This document shows, piece after piece, positions 42,998-52,232 of a stretch of 64,000 nt of DNA. The notes under the pieces are model-generated. The model was not told where the DNA came from. It saw only the letters and a program-made list of their open reading frames with translations, and searched no databases. Location of the stretch: assembly GCF_000269865.1 (NCBI RefSeq), contig NZ_AKKV01000019.1:186001-250000 (forward strand), given 5' to 3'. Each line of letters opens with the position of its first letter. Position 1 is the first letter of the stretch. This stretch comes from Fictibacillus macauensis ZFHKF-1. Its GTDB lineage: Bacteria > Bacillota > Bacilli > Bacillales > Fictibacillaceae. The translations under genes were made by a program, and so were the position numbers.

Positions 42998-43768
42998 ATG
43001 CAAACTCATCTTCTTTTTAATATGCAAATGGGTACACAAAAGCCGGAAAGTATTCGAAATACAGAAACAAAATGCCCCTTTTGTGAAGTGGAAAGTTTAC
43101 GTAACATTATCGACCAAAAAGGGGAGATCATTTGGCTTGAAAATAAATATCCGGTGTTGTCTGATGCTTATCAAACGGTGCTCATTGAAACATCGGAATG
43201 TTTTTCCGAGCTGTCAAACTATGAAAGCCATCATTTATATACTCTTCTATCCTTTGGCTTAGAGGCATGGGAATCGTTGTTACAGCAAAAAAAGTATGCA
43301 TCCGTGTTATTTTTCAAAAATCATGGTCCGTATTCAGGAGGAACGTTACGTCATCCACATATGCAAATTATCGGATTGAAGAAGGCAGACTATCGTGAGC
43401 ATCTGGCTCCGTATCATTTTGAAGGGATAACGATTGCCGAAGAAGACGGAATTGTCCTGAATTTATCAACAAAACCGAAAATGGGCTTTTATGAATGGAA
43501 TATCGTGATGAGCGATCGTTCCAAAGAAAAAGAACTAGCTCATTATATTCAGTTTACAGTTCGCTATTTATTAAATGGCTTCAATAAAAAATGCAATAGC
43601 TATAATTTGTTTTTTTATCAATTAGACGGGGTAATTGCCGCCAAAATTATTCCCAGGTTTGCCACTTCTCCGCTATTTGTTGGCTATTCTTTACCTCAAG
43701 TTGCCAACAATATTGGGGAGATTGCCGAAGACATGAAAATGATTTTCCTTTCAAAAGATAAAAGATAA
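42998..43768 (+). CDS. DUF4931 / HIT-like (GalT-related) protein
   Basis: A 256-residue protein. 'KCPFCEVESL' near residue 25 is a likely zinc half-site, and 'KNHGPYSGGTLRHPHMQIIGLK' carries the H-x-H-x-Q motif of the HIT/galactose-1-phosphate uridylyltransferase superfamily. It resembles Bacillus DUF4931 proteins of unknown substrate; a nucleotidyl transferase or hydrolase is likely. GGGGGGA precedes the ATG. No sugar-metabolism genes are adjacent. Confidence 0.75.
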   Translation: MQTHLLFNMQMGTQKPESIRNTETKCPFCEVESLRNIIDQKGEIIWLENKYPVLSDAYQTVLIETSECFSELSNYESHHLYTLLSFGLEAWESLLQQKKYASVLFFKNHGPYSGGTLRHPHMQIIGLKKADYREHLAPYHFEGITIAEEDGIVLNLSTKPKMGFYEWNIVMSDRSKEKELAHYIQFTVRYLLNGFNKKCNSYNLFFYQLDGVIAAKIIPRFATSPLFVGYSLPQVANNIGEIAEDMKMIFLSKDKR

Positions 43769-43920
43769 ATAGGTTAAATTTAGCGTTATGAAAAAGAATT
43801 TGCGAATTTTGACAAAAATAAAGGAAAAATGTTTAGAAATGTGGAATACAGTAGGTGCGGGGTTTATTGTTTTTTGCAGACGTTTCATAGGCGACTATTT
43901 TAAGGAGGAGTTATAACACG

Positions 43921-45549
43921 ATGATGAACATTCCTTTTAGAGTGACAGCGATGATGGAGCATGCAGAAATGTTTTTTCCAAAGAAAACGGTGATTAGCCG
44001 AACCGCCTCTGGTGTTCAAACACTAACCTATCGAGAAATCGGCCAACGTACGAGAAGATTAAGCAGTGCATTGAAGAAATTAGGGGTGCAAAAAGGCGAC
44101 AAGATTGGAACGCTTGCCTGGAATCATCATCGTCATCTTGAAGCGTATTTCGGTATTCCTGGGGCAGAAGCGGTGCTTCATACGATTAACTTCCGACTCT
44201 CACCAGAACATGTGGCCTATATTATTAATCATGCCGAAGATCAAGTGTTGATGATTGATCAAGATATTTTACCGCTTGTTGAAGGGTTGAAAGACCACTT
44301 ACCAGGTGTTAAAGCGTTCATTCTTATGACGGATGAAAAGGAATTGCCAGTATCATCTCTTTCGCCACTGTATCACTATGAAGCGTTACTTGCTGAAGGT
44401 GATCCGACGTTTGCTTTTAATCGTGACATTGATGAAAACGATCCGGTTGGTATGTGTTATACGTCAGCAACTACAGGTAATCCAAAAGGGGTAATGTATT
44501 CCAATCGTGGAATAGCACTTCATAGTCTTGCATTGGGACACGTTGATGGTGGTAGTGTTTCTGAATCTGATATTTGTATGCCAGTTGTGCCGATGTTCCA
44601 TGTGAATGCGTGGGGGCTGCCATTTGCTGGTGTATGGTTTGGAACGACGCTTGTCTTACCAGGACCGCAGTTTACACCGAAAATTTTAGCGGAGATGATT
44701 GAAACGTATCGCGTGACAATTTCCGGTGGTGTCCCAACCATCTGGCTCGGTCTATTGAAAGAGCTTGAGGAAAACACGTATGATATGTCCAGTTTGCGCT
44801 TCTTATTATGTGGAGGTGCCGCCGCGCCTAAAGGCATGATTCGAGCGTTTGAACAAAAGCATAACATTCCTTTTGCCCATGCGTATGGTATGACAGAAAC
44901 GAGTCCACTTGTGATGATTACGCGGATCAAAAGCTACCAACAAGATTTAGACGATGAAGCAAAACTCGATATTAGAGCGAAGCAAGGGTATGTCATTCCT
45001 GGCGTAGAAATGAAAGTTCAAGGCGCAAATGGAGACATCCAGTGGGACAACCAAGAAATGGGCGAACTACTGTTGCGTTCGAATTGGGTAGCTGATTCGT
45101 ATTATAAGCAAGAGGATCAAAGTGCCTTTGCCGATGGGTGGTTGCATACGGGGGATGTTGTAACGGTTGATGAAGAAGGCGTTGTGAAAATTGTCGATCG
45201 AACGAAAGACTTAATTAAAAGCGGAGGCGAGTGGATTTCTTCTGTTGATATTGAAAACGCTCTCATATCTCATCCTGAAGTATATGAAGCCGCTGTTGTG
45301 GCCATGCCGCATCCAAAGTGGACGGAGCGACCTATTGCTTGTGTTGTATTAAAAGATGCCTCGAAAAGCACTGTAACAAAAGAGGAAATTCTTGAGTTTT
45401 TAGCACCGCAATTTGCAAAATTCTGGCTTCCTGATGATGTGTTATTTATGGAAGAAATTCCGAAAACATCAGTTGGAAAATTTTTAAAACGAGCACTTCG
45501 AGATCAAGTAAAAACGTATTACGATCAAATGGAACCAACGCAATCATAA
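43921..45549 (+). CDS. long-chain fatty acid-CoA ligase / AMP-binding enzyme
   Basis: A 542-residue adenylate-forming enzyme. Core motifs are '[18 protein letters not shown]' (phosphate loop), '[11 protein letters not shown]', '[15 protein letters not shown]', '[15 protein letters not shown]' and the C-terminal lysine in '[14 protein letters not shown]'. It should activate a medium- or long-chain fatty acid to its CoA ester, feeding the fad genes at 59-64 kb, though no FadR operator was found upstream. AAGGAGGAG lies 11 bases before ATGATG. Confidence 0.9.
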   Translation: MMNIPFRVTAMMEHAEMFFPKKTVISRTASGVQTLTYREIGQRTRRLSSALKKLGVQKGDKIGTLAWNHHRHLEAYFGIPGAEAVLHTINFRLSPEHVAYIINHAEDQVLMIDQDILPLVEGLKDHLPGVKAFILMTDEKELPVSSLSPLYHYEALLAEGDPTFAFNRDIDENDPVGMCYTSATTGNPKGVMYSNRGIALHSLALGHVDGGSVSESDICMPVVPMFHVNAWGLPFAGVWFGTTLVLPGPQFTPKILAEMIETYRVTISGGVPTIWLGLLKELEENTYDMSSLRFLLCGGAAAPKGMIRAFEQKHNIPFAHAYGMTETSPLVMITRIKSYQQDLDDEAKLDIRAKQGYVIPGVEMKVQGANGDIQWDNQEMGELLLRSNWVADSYYKQEDQSAFADGWLHTGDVVTVDEEGVVKIVDRTKDLIKSGGEWISSVDIENALISHPEVYEAAVVAMPHPKWTERPIACVVLKDASKSTVTKEEILEFLAPQFAKFWLPDDVLFMEEIPKTSVGKFLKRALRDQVKTYYDQMEPTQS

Positions 45550-45556
45550 AAAGCAT

Positions 45557-45596
45557 AAAAAAACGCTGTCCCTGGGCGGGTGACAGCGTTTTTTTT
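45557..45596. terminator. bidirectional terminator
   Basis: AAAAAACGCTGTC pairs with GACAGCGTTTTTT. Confidence 0.9.
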
Positions 45597-45601
45597 TATG
45601 C

Positions 45602-46423
45602 TTATTTTAATGCAACGTCAGTCACTTGCCACGGTGCGGTAGCTTTTGCTTTTTCCACCGTAACGCTGTACGTGTTTTTAATCTGTCCGCCATGCTGTGG
45701 ATACAGAACAGTTTTCACATCATAGGTGGCTGTTAAATCACTTTGAACACTATGCTTCTTTTTCACTACTTCATAGCGAAAGCCAGCAAGTTGTTTGCCA
45801 AGAGGTAACACAGAGATTTTTTGTGTTACAACTGGTGCTGCAAGATCAGGATCTCCCTCTTTTATGGAGGCGAATAACATCGTAATCACTTCTTCAGGAG
45901 AGGCTTTCCGTGCATAAGCGAAAAGCGATCCACCGGCTTTTCTAATCATTAGCTGATGCGAAGGATCTTCATGCTTAGATTTATGGGTTGTACTTTGGGA
46001 GAAGTGAATGCAAAAGTGACCGGGAAAACCATTTTGTAGTGCACCTTGCCCATGTGGCATACCGTTCATAGAAGCAGCGAGCCAGCGTTCATTCTTTTGA
46101 ATTAAAATGGCGCGCCTTTTCCAGCTCCACTTCCCATCGTAGAGCTGTTTCATAATCTTCGTATCCCGAACGGTTAGCGGTTGCACGTCAGCGTGCGAGC
46201 TGCCAGCACGACGTTGAACATTGAAAGATAAACCTGTTTTCCAATCCGTTACGGTGAATTTACTTCCCCTAGGTAAGATCTCTTGGGCCTCCCGCCAAGG
46301 AAGAATGACCCCCTTGCTTGGCACGTTGCTCAAAGGGTATAAAATATCTTGCCCTGCATAGGATGAGGTAGGATCCATAAGCATAATAAGTAGTACTATG
46401 CTCCCACTTAATAATCGTTTCAC
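45602..46423 (-). CDS. secreted protein of unknown function
   Basis: A 273-residue exported protein with a signal peptide ending near 'SSYAGQ' (residue 24). The middle carries strongly patterned segments 'DWKTGLSFNVQRRAGSSHAD', 'GKWSWKRRAILIQ', 'ASMNGMPHGQGALQNGFPGHFCIHF' and 'HEDPSHQLM', rich in conserved-looking His, Cys and Asp. I recall similar secreted Firmicute proteins but no assigned function; a metal-dependent or wall-modifying enzyme is possible. The C-terminal part looks like an NTF2-type or lipoprotein-like domain. It is convergent with the acyl-CoA ligase. Confidence 0.65.
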   Translation of the reverse strand: MKRLLSGSIVLLIMLMDPTSSYAGQDILYPLSNVPSKGVILPWREAQEILPRGSKFTVTDWKTGLSFNVQRRAGSSHADVQPLTVRDTKIMKQLYDGKWSWKRRAILIQKNERWLAASMNGMPHGQGALQNGFPGHFCIHFSQSTTHKSKHEDPSHQLMIRKAGGSLFAYARKASPEEVITMLFASIKEGDPDLAAPVVTQKISVLPLGKQLAGFRYEVVKKKHSVQSDLTATYDVKTVLYPQHGGQIKNTYSVTVEKAKATAPWQVTDVALK

Positions 46424-46493
46424 GATGCGAACGTCCCTTCCAATTTTTGATCTCTTTTACTATGCCTAACTTGATCAAAAATATGCTCTTATC

Positions 46494-46521
46494 ACCGTTT
46501 GTATGGGTGCCCCATATTATA
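46494..46521 (+). promoter_or_regulatory. SigK-type promoter of tgl
   Basis: AC at 46494-46495, 17 bases, CATATTATA at 46513-46521, an exact SigK consensus. In B. subtilis tgl is transcribed by SigK in the mother cell. Confidence 0.75.
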
Positions 46522-46555
46522 ATGTACATCGTCTGGTTCAAGGGGGTTTCGTAGT

Positions 46556-47326
46556 GTGATTTATATTGGAGGAAAACCATTCACAACAGCTGAAGAACTA
46601 CCAAGTTATGCCCAAATGTCTGGGATGCAAAAAGAAATTGCCAAAAAAATATGGCAGAGCAATGAAACGTTTTTCTATGATCATAACCGTCAATTTCAGT
46701 TTGAAGTAATTTTGCGAAGTAACACTGTAACTGCCGCACTGGCACTAAAGAAATCTGGCGCTAATTTTGCTACGTTCCGTACAGCTAGCGCTAATAAAGA
46801 CTACTGGATTGTTACAGGTTATGGGGGCTTACTCATGCGATCGGATGTCAATCCCTCGGACGCTGTTGCTGATATTTTCAATCATGGTAGTCAGTATGGA
46901 TTTGAATGTACAACATCGATGATGGTCATTCTTTATAAAGCCATTCTCGATACGATTGGTGTGCAGCGCTTTAATCAATTATTTCGTGGTTTATTGCTGT
47001 ATAGTACCGAGCATGATGAAGATTTACAGTTAACAGCCGTTACACAAGGAGAGTCGATACCGGGGGATCTTCGGTATATTGCCAATCCGGATTTTCATCC
47101 TTCAACGCCACAGTGGCAAGGAGAAAACATCATTATGTTAACGGATGGACAATTATTTGGTCACGGTGTCGGTTTAGGCACGTTACCTGAATTTATTGCC
47201 ATCTTAAATCGTTTTCGCTATCCAGGAGCAGCCACATCTGCGTATTTGACAGCGCAAATTATTCGTCCGAATTTCCGAAGAATGGCAGAGTACGTTTCTC
47301 ATCCAATTCGTCGTTTACTCGTATAA
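46556..47326 (+). CDS. tgl: spore coat protein-glutamine gamma-glutamyltransferase
   Basis: A 256-residue transglutaminase that forms glutamyl-lysine cross-links between coat proteins late in sporulation. The catalytic Cys is Cys118 in 'YGFECTTSMM' (Cys116 in B. subtilis), and 'GENIIMLTDGQLFGHGVGLGT' holds the downstream conserved block. It is slightly longer than the B. subtilis enzyme. It starts with GTG behind AGGGGG. A SigK promoter lies 35 bases upstream of the start. The small Cys/Gly-rich and Tyr/Lys-rich proteins at 17.8-19 kb are plausible substrates, but this is inference. Confidence 0.94.
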   Translation: MIYIGGKPFTTAEELPSYAQMSGMQKEIAKKIWQSNETFFYDHNRQFQFEVILRSNTVTAALALKKSGANFATFRTASANKDYWIVTGYGGLLMRSDVNPSDAVADIFNHGSQYGFECTTSMMVILYKAILDTIGVQRFNQLFRGLLLYSTEHDEDLQLTAVTQGESIPGDLRYIANPDFHPSTPQWQGENIIMLTDGQLFGHGVGLGTLPEFIAILNRFRYPGAATSAYLTAQIIRPNFRRMAEYVSHPIRRLLV

Positions 47327-47327
47327 A

Positions 47328-47353
47328 AAAACCAGTTCTTAGTGAACTGGTTT
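47328..47353. terminator. bidirectional terminator
   Basis: AAACCAGTTC pairs with GAACTGGTTT between tgl and the convergent hydrolase. Confidence 0.85.
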
Positions 47354-48175
47354 CTTTCGATCAAGCGGTAATGTACAGCAGCGAAAAGCACCACCGGACT
47401 TAATAATTTCAGATAAATCAACCTCGATCACATGGTAGCCATGATCACGTAGTTTTTGATTGATTTTCTTATTGGCTGGTAAAGCGAATACCGTTTTATT
47501 TCCAATCGATAATACGTTCGTTCCTAATGAAAATTGTTCATCTTCTTCAATTGTAATCGTATGAAAGTGGGACGATAAGAATTGCTGTTCCTCTTGAGCA
47601 AACGCCTCCGGAAACAGAATCGCTTCATGAGGTGATAATATATTAAAAACACAATCCAAATGCAAATACTTACCGTTAAAAGGAACAGGATGGATATGAT
47701 AAGTCGGTTCGAGTTGCTGAAGATGGGCGATCGCGTCCTTCGTTGTTCGATCGCTAACACCAATGTAGATCGCGTCGTGACCGAGAACAACATCGCCACC
47801 CTCAATGCTGTCGCTTTGTAAATCGTGAATGGAAATATGTTCTTCATTAAGCCACTCTTTTAGAACTTGCTCTTCTCCTTGCCGAATACGGCGTCCCATC
47901 TCCGAAATATATAACGTATTACCTATGGTAAAGCCAATATCACGTGTGAATACTTGTTCTGGATATTCTTGGAGTGAAGGTAGAAAATGGACAGAAATTC
48001 CAAGGTTCTCAAGTTGATCGGTAAATTGCTTATGCTGAAACATCGCGCGTTCAATATCAATATTTTCTTTCGCGAAATGGCGTTGGGTTTCGTTAATGAC
48101 TTCACGAATCTCCATGAATTTCGGTTTACATAAAATAACATCTTCTAATGCGTCATATTCACTATAGCAACTCAT
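47339..48175 (-). CDS. ykgA: amidinotransferase/dimethylarginine dimethylaminohydrolase family protein (YkgA-like)
   Basis: A 278-residue enzyme of the guanidino-modifying fold. Typical motifs are 'FTRDIGFTIGNTLYIS', 'IEGGDVVLG', the catalytic His in 'GKYLHLDCVF' and the nucleophile Cys in 'GGAFRCCTLPL'. Such enzymes hydrolyse arginine derivatives. The neighbouring rocB gene, an arginine-utilisation enzyme, runs in the same direction about 60 bases upstream, which supports an arginine-related role. The terminal hairpin overlaps the 3' end. Confidence 0.87.
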   Translation of the reverse strand: MSCYSEYDALEDVILCKPKFMEIREVINETQRHFAKENIDIERAMFQHKQFTDQLENLGISVHFLPSLQEYPEQVFTRDIGFTIGNTLYISEMGRRIRQGEEQVLKEWLNEEHISIHDLQSDSIEGGDVVLGHDAIYIGVSDRTTKDAIAHLQQLEPTYHIHPVPFNGKYLHLDCVFNILSPHEAILFPEAFAQEEQQFLSSHFHTITIEEDEQFSLGTNVLSIGNKTVFALPANKKINQKLRDHGYHVIEVDLSEIIKSGGAFRCCTLPLDRKKPVH

Positions 48176-48236
48176 GAGTAAAGTCCTCCTCAGATTATCT
48201 TCTTCTCTTAGTGTGTCAGAAGAGTGAGTGTGACAT

Positions 48237-49847
48237 TCATCCTTTTAAGAGCGTTTCAATTGTATAGGCAATGAGTGCATGTGTTTTCATAAATGATGAA
48301 ACGTTCAATCGTTCTGTCCATTTATGGGCATCACGTCCTAGCGGTCCCACGTTCATAACCGGCATGGTTAACTGTTTCATCTCTTCTAAAGGCAGTTGAT
48401 AGCGGGTAGTAAACAACGGCATGTTTGTAAGGAGTGGCGTTAACTCCTCTAACTCATACTGTAAGCCAACGTAGCTTAAATCAGATAATCCTGCAAAATA
48501 ATGTTGTGTTTGCAAGGAAAGTGCTAACTGATTTTTTGCATAATCTCTTACAGCTGCTGTTGTTTTTGTAATGAGCTGATCATGCGAAGAGCAAATAGCT
48601 GGATAAAAAGGTGGTGCGTAAAACAGAACAATCATCGGTGCTTGTTGCTTGCATAAACTTGCTAAATCATAAACAATCTGAATGGTAAGTTCACGGTCAT
48701 CACTTGAATGGTAGCGTTGTTGCAACTGCTCTTGACGTTGTGCTAAAAATTCTTTGCTGTAGAGTGTTAGCGCATGCTCATAAAGTTCATGAACGGTATA
48801 AACTGAAATGGTAAAATCGGGTATCGAACACGGTTGAAGTGCTTGGTAAGCACGTGCGCGTTGTCTGTATAACTGTTCAAGGTCAGAGGCCGTTTGCTCT
48901 GCAATTTGCAGCAATTGTTGTGTTACTTCGTGAAGTGGGCGCTCTAAAAGCAAAAGGTTAAAAAGCGTTGCTGCTGCATGGGGAATTTGGACGGAATAAT
49001 GATCTTTTAAATCTTTTTGCAATAAATTAGTAGGCGGAGGTATAACTTCATCGTCAAATTGTTCGCAAAAAGAAACGTTAAGCTCCATAGCTGTCGTAAG
49101 CATCGAGGCCATTAAATTACCGTTTAAGCCAAGAAAAGGCTCGCCTACATGGGTTTCTTGTCCATAGCATAAAAAGCCAGGAAGGACTTTTCCAACGCTG
49201 CCTGTATACATATAATGATGAGGATCACCGGGATACCGGGTAAAAGCAGGCTCACCATTTAAGCAAGCTTTATAGCGCAATTGATGACGCTCTTGTAGCA
49301 TATTTAATACCCCGACAGCGGCAATCATTCCTTTGGAGTTTACCTCTTCATCGGGGACTGAAAGCATAAGAATATTTCCTGGGAAGTTTCCACTGCACGC
49401 TTTCTCAATCATTGAGAGATGGAGAGCAACGCCAGCTTTCATATCCATAATTCCGCGACCAAACAACCATTCTTCATTTAGCTCCTCTTTTATAGGAGAG
49501 GGAATAGCCTCACTGTTGTAAAAGTGGTGAGTGAGTTCATCGGGGGAAAAAGCAAGGTGCTGTAGCTCTCCGAAATCGTCTACACCTACAACATCAAAAT
49601 GACTTAATAAAACAATCGTCTCTTTTGAAGGGTCTTGCTGGACGAGTGCAGTAAAAATTTTTCTGCCATCTCCAGTATCATGAAGAGAAGCATGTTCTTT
49701 ATGTTGCTGGAAATACGGAAGATCTTGCACGTTATCATATAAAAATTCAGCCAGTGTAATTTCCGCACTGTAATTGGTAATACTTGGAATTTGCACAAGC
49801 TGTTTTAGAAGCCCTGTGAGTCCTTCTTTATGTTGCCAGCGTTCCAT
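48237..49847 (-). CDS. rocB: M20-family peptidase / arginine utilisation protein RocB
   Basis: A 536-residue zinc-dependent deacylase-like protein. Metal-site motifs are 'IVLLSHFDVVGVDDFG', 'WLFGRGIMDMKAGVALHLSM' and 'LMLSVPDEEVNSKGM'; the His in 'GPLGRDAHKWTERLN' is near the end. It matches RocB, which belongs to the arginine-degradation regulon of Bacillus. AAGAAGGATG precedes the ATG at 49847; the frame is open further upstream but has no ribosome site there. Because ykgA lies downstream, the two are probably one transcript. Confidence 0.88.
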   Translation of the reverse strand: MERWQHKEGLTGLLKQLVQIPSITNYSAEITLAEFLYDNVQDLPYFQQHKEHASLHDTGDGRKIFTALVQQDPSKETIVLLSHFDVVGVDDFGELQHLAFSPDELTHHFYNSEAIPSPIKEELNEEWLFGRGIMDMKAGVALHLSMIEKACSGNFPGNILMLSVPDEEVNSKGMIAAVGVLNMLQERHQLRYKACLNGEPAFTRYPGDPHHYMYTGSVGKVLPGFLCYGQETHVGEPFLGLNGNLMASMLTTAMELNVSFCEQFDDEVIPPPTNLLQKDLKDHYSVQIPHAAATLFNLLLLERPLHEVTQQLLQIAEQTASDLEQLYRQRARAYQALQPCSIPDFTISVYTVHELYEHALTLYSKEFLAQRQEQLQQRYHSSDDRELTIQIVYDLASLCKQQAPMIVLFYAPPFYPAICSSHDQLITKTTAAVRDYAKNQLALSLQTQHYFAGLSDLSYVGLQYELEELTPLLTNMPLFTTRYQLPLEEMKQLTMPVMNVGPLGRDAHKWTERLNVSSFMKTHALIAYTIETLLKG

Positions 49848-49904
49848 TTCAACATCCTTCTTTCTATTAGCAAGTCTGTACATAAAATTAACGTACACTA
49901 TTCT

Positions 49905-49969
49905 ATTTCTTAAGAAAGTCTGAAGAACCTTCTTTTCTTTGCTACCATTTCTTAAGAATGTCTGAAGAA
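49905..49969. promoter_or_regulatory. pair of 23-bp direct repeats, probable operator
   Basis: ATTTCTTAAGAA, then A or T, then GTCTGAAGAA occurs at 49905-49927 and 49947-49969, 42 bp apart (four helical turns), with one mismatch. Each contains the palindrome TTCTTAAGAA. They lie between the divergent rocB and ABC transporter genes. TTGACA at 49983 may be the -35 of the ABC promoter. Confidence 0.6.
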
Positions 49970-50042
49970 ATCGTGGGAATCGTTGACAATTGATAGCGCC
50001 CATTATACGTTTACACTTGTAAAAAACAGAGGGGGTTACCAG

Positions 50043-50741
50043 TTGATTACGGTAAAACAGTTAGAACATGAATTTCGCATCGGGAAAAAAGGAAAAGAAA
50101 CCATCGTTCCTGTACTGCGGGACGTAAACCTCACCGTCAATGCAGGAGAAATTGTTGCGGTTGTCGGACGAAGTGGTTCAGGGAAATCAACATTACTTAA
50201 TTTAATTAGTGGCTATATAGCACCTGTTCAAGGGAAAATTATGATTAATGGAACGGATGTAACAGGCATGAGCGAAGGCGAGTGGGCTGACTTTCGCTTA
50301 GAAAATATCGGCTTTATCTTTCAGAGTTTTCAGCTCATACCAACGATGACCGCTTTTGAAAATGTACAGTTGCCCCTTGTTTTTAAAGGCGTAAAAGAAG
50401 TTGACCGAAAAATTCAAACAGAAACGATGTTAAAGAAGGTAGGCTTATGGGAGTTTAAGGATCATTATCCAGGTGAGCTTTCAGGCGGACAGCAGCAACG
50501 TGTTAGTATTGCTCGTGCGCTCATTGTTCATCCACCGCTTATTTTAGCAGACGAGCCAACAGGTAGCTTAGATAGTGAAAATGAACGAGCGTTACTTTCC
50601 TTTATTCAACAACTGAATCGTGAGGAGAATATTACCTTTCTAATCATTACACACGATGAAGAGGTAGCCAATATTGCTCATCGAAAAATCACAATCAGTG
50701 ATGGACGTTTAGTAGAAGGAAGTGACACAGATGAGATTTAA
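50043..50741 (+). CDS. ABC transporter ATP-binding protein, MacB/LolD type
   Basis: A 232-residue ATPase with Walker A 'GRSGSGKSTLL', Q-loop 'GFIFQSFQLIPTMTAFENVQLPLV', signature 'LSGGQQQRVSIARAL', Walker B 'LILADEPTGSLD' and the H-loop in 'LIITHDEEVA'. It partners the FtsX-like permease that overlaps it. The start is the TTG at 50043 behind GAGGGGG. MacB-type pairs in Bacilli export peptides or act in antibiotic resistance or cell-envelope quality control. Confidence 0.92.
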   Translation: MITVKQLEHEFRIGKKGKETIVPVLRDVNLTVNAGEIVAVVGRSGSGKSTLLNLISGYIAPVQGKIMINGTDVTGMSEGEWADFRLENIGFIFQSFQLIPTMTAFENVQLPLVFKGVKEVDRKIQTETMLKKVGLWEFKDHYPGELSGGQQQRVSIARALIVHPPLILADEPTGSLDSENERALLSFIQQLNREENITFLIITHDEEVANIAHRKITISDGRLVEGSDTDEI

Positions 50742-52029
50742 AGATCGCTTAGCATTTGTACTGAGCAATATGAAAAAAAATCGGATGCGCGTCTTTATGA
50801 CCGTGCTCGCCTCAACGATGGGTTGTGCCTTCTTAATTGTGCTTGCTTCGGTTGGGTTTGGTGTCCAGAAGACAGCAGTTGAGGATATTACGGGAGGGCG
50901 CTTACTTACTCAAATTGATACTTTTACTACAAGTGAAGAGAAGCCTTTTATAAAGAAAGATATCGATATGATGAAAGAAATCGATCATGTGAAAGCCGTG
51001 ACCTCACGTCAACGTATTCAAAACGAAGGTAACGTTTCACTTGATGGCTATAGTAAAGATTTATTTGAAGTGTTTGTCCCTGATTTTAAAGATGAACAAA
51101 AAGCGGGCTTAGAATTAAGTAAAGGACGCTTTCCACAAGCGGCCAATGAGGTAGTCGTCGGCTATCATTATGGTGAAAATCTATCGAAAGTGCAAAAAAA
51201 CAAAAAGGAAATAACGTATAAAGCGTCTCTCTATCATAAGACGTTAACGTTAACAATCAAACAAAAAGAAGGTAAAAAAACAAAAAAGAAAACCATCGCC
51301 CTTAAGGTGGTCGGTGTTGGAGAAAAGCCACCTAAACGTGTTCAAGAAGGTCAAGAATTGTTTTTAACAAAAGACGTATTGCAAACCATTGAAGCATTTA
51401 CAAAAACACCGAAAGGCATGAGCAAGAGTGACATCGATCCAAAACATCCGCAACCGTATAATACGTATGACGACGTTAAAGTATATGCCGATGATGCGGA
51501 AAATGTAGAAAGTATTGAAAAAGAATTGAAAAAGAAAGAATACGTAGCTTCATCACGTCTTGATTCGTTAAAGGAAATTAATTTTGTTTTCTTGTTCATA
51601 AAGATTGGTTTAATTGTTGTTGGTACCGTGGCTGTGCTAATCGCTTCTATTGGGATCTTTAATACGATGACGATGGCGGTTACCGAGCGTACGCAAGACA
51701 TTGGGATTATGAAAGCCATTGGTGCTCATCCGCGCTCGATTAAACAAATTTTCTTATTAGAAAGTGTCATCATTGGTGGGTTAGGAGCGGTGCTAGGAAC
51801 GATTATTTCGTATCTCTTTAGCTTTGCTGCCAATGCACTTTTGCCGGTTATTATTTCGACGTTCTTTCAAACAAAAGTACCTGATGATTTTTATTTCTCG
51901 TATATCCCACTTTCACTTCCGCTTATAAGCTTTGCTATCTGTTTTGGTGTTACATTGCTTTCAGGGATGCGTCCAGCAAGGCGCGCTACAAAAATCGATG
52001 TATTACGGGCATTACGCCGCGATGTGTAA
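50731..52029 (+). CDS. MacB-like ABC permease (FtsX domain)
   Basis: A 432-residue permease. One N-terminal span ('RVFMTVLASTMGCAFLIVLASVGFG') is followed by a periplasmic-type MacB core of about 230 residues rich in lysine, then three spans of the FtsX domain ('GTVAVLIASIGIFNTMTMAVTERTQDIGIMKAIGAHPRSIKQIFLLES'). It ends with 'SGMRPARRATKIDVLRALR'. The ATG at 50731 follows GGAAGTGA and overlaps the ATPase gene by 11 bases. The substrate is unknown. Confidence 0.9.
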   Translation: MRFKDRLAFVLSNMKKNRMRVFMTVLASTMGCAFLIVLASVGFGVQKTAVEDITGGRLLTQIDTFTTSEEKPFIKKDIDMMKEIDHVKAVTSRQRIQNEGNVSLDGYSKDLFEVFVPDFKDEQKAGLELSKGRFPQAANEVVVGYHYGENLSKVQKNKKEITYKASLYHKTLTLTIKQKEGKKTKKKTIALKVVGVGEKPPKRVQEGQELFLTKDVLQTIEAFTKTPKGMSKSDIDPKHPQPYNTYDDVKVYADDAENVESIEKELKKKEYVASSRLDSLKEINFVFLFIKIGLIVVGTVAVLIASIGIFNTMTMAVTERTQDIGIMKAIGAHPRSIKQIFLLESVIIGGLGAVLGTIISYLFSFAANALLPVIISTFFQTKVPDDFYFSYIPLSLPLISFAICFGVTLLSGMRPARRATKIDVLRALRRDV

Positions 52030-52232
52030 TGGCAAATGCTTGCGGAGTCTTCTTTTTTTACAGTATTCTATAGCATGAGACCATGACCGATGCGGTCGCT
52101 AGTTAGCTCCATGAATGTAGCCTGTAGATGGAAACAGTCGTTATTTTAGAGGGATTTCTGAATAAAACGTTTAAAACTCCTTCCAGTCGGTCATGACTTA
52201 TAAGAGCGATGCAATTGAAGGAGGAAATAGGA

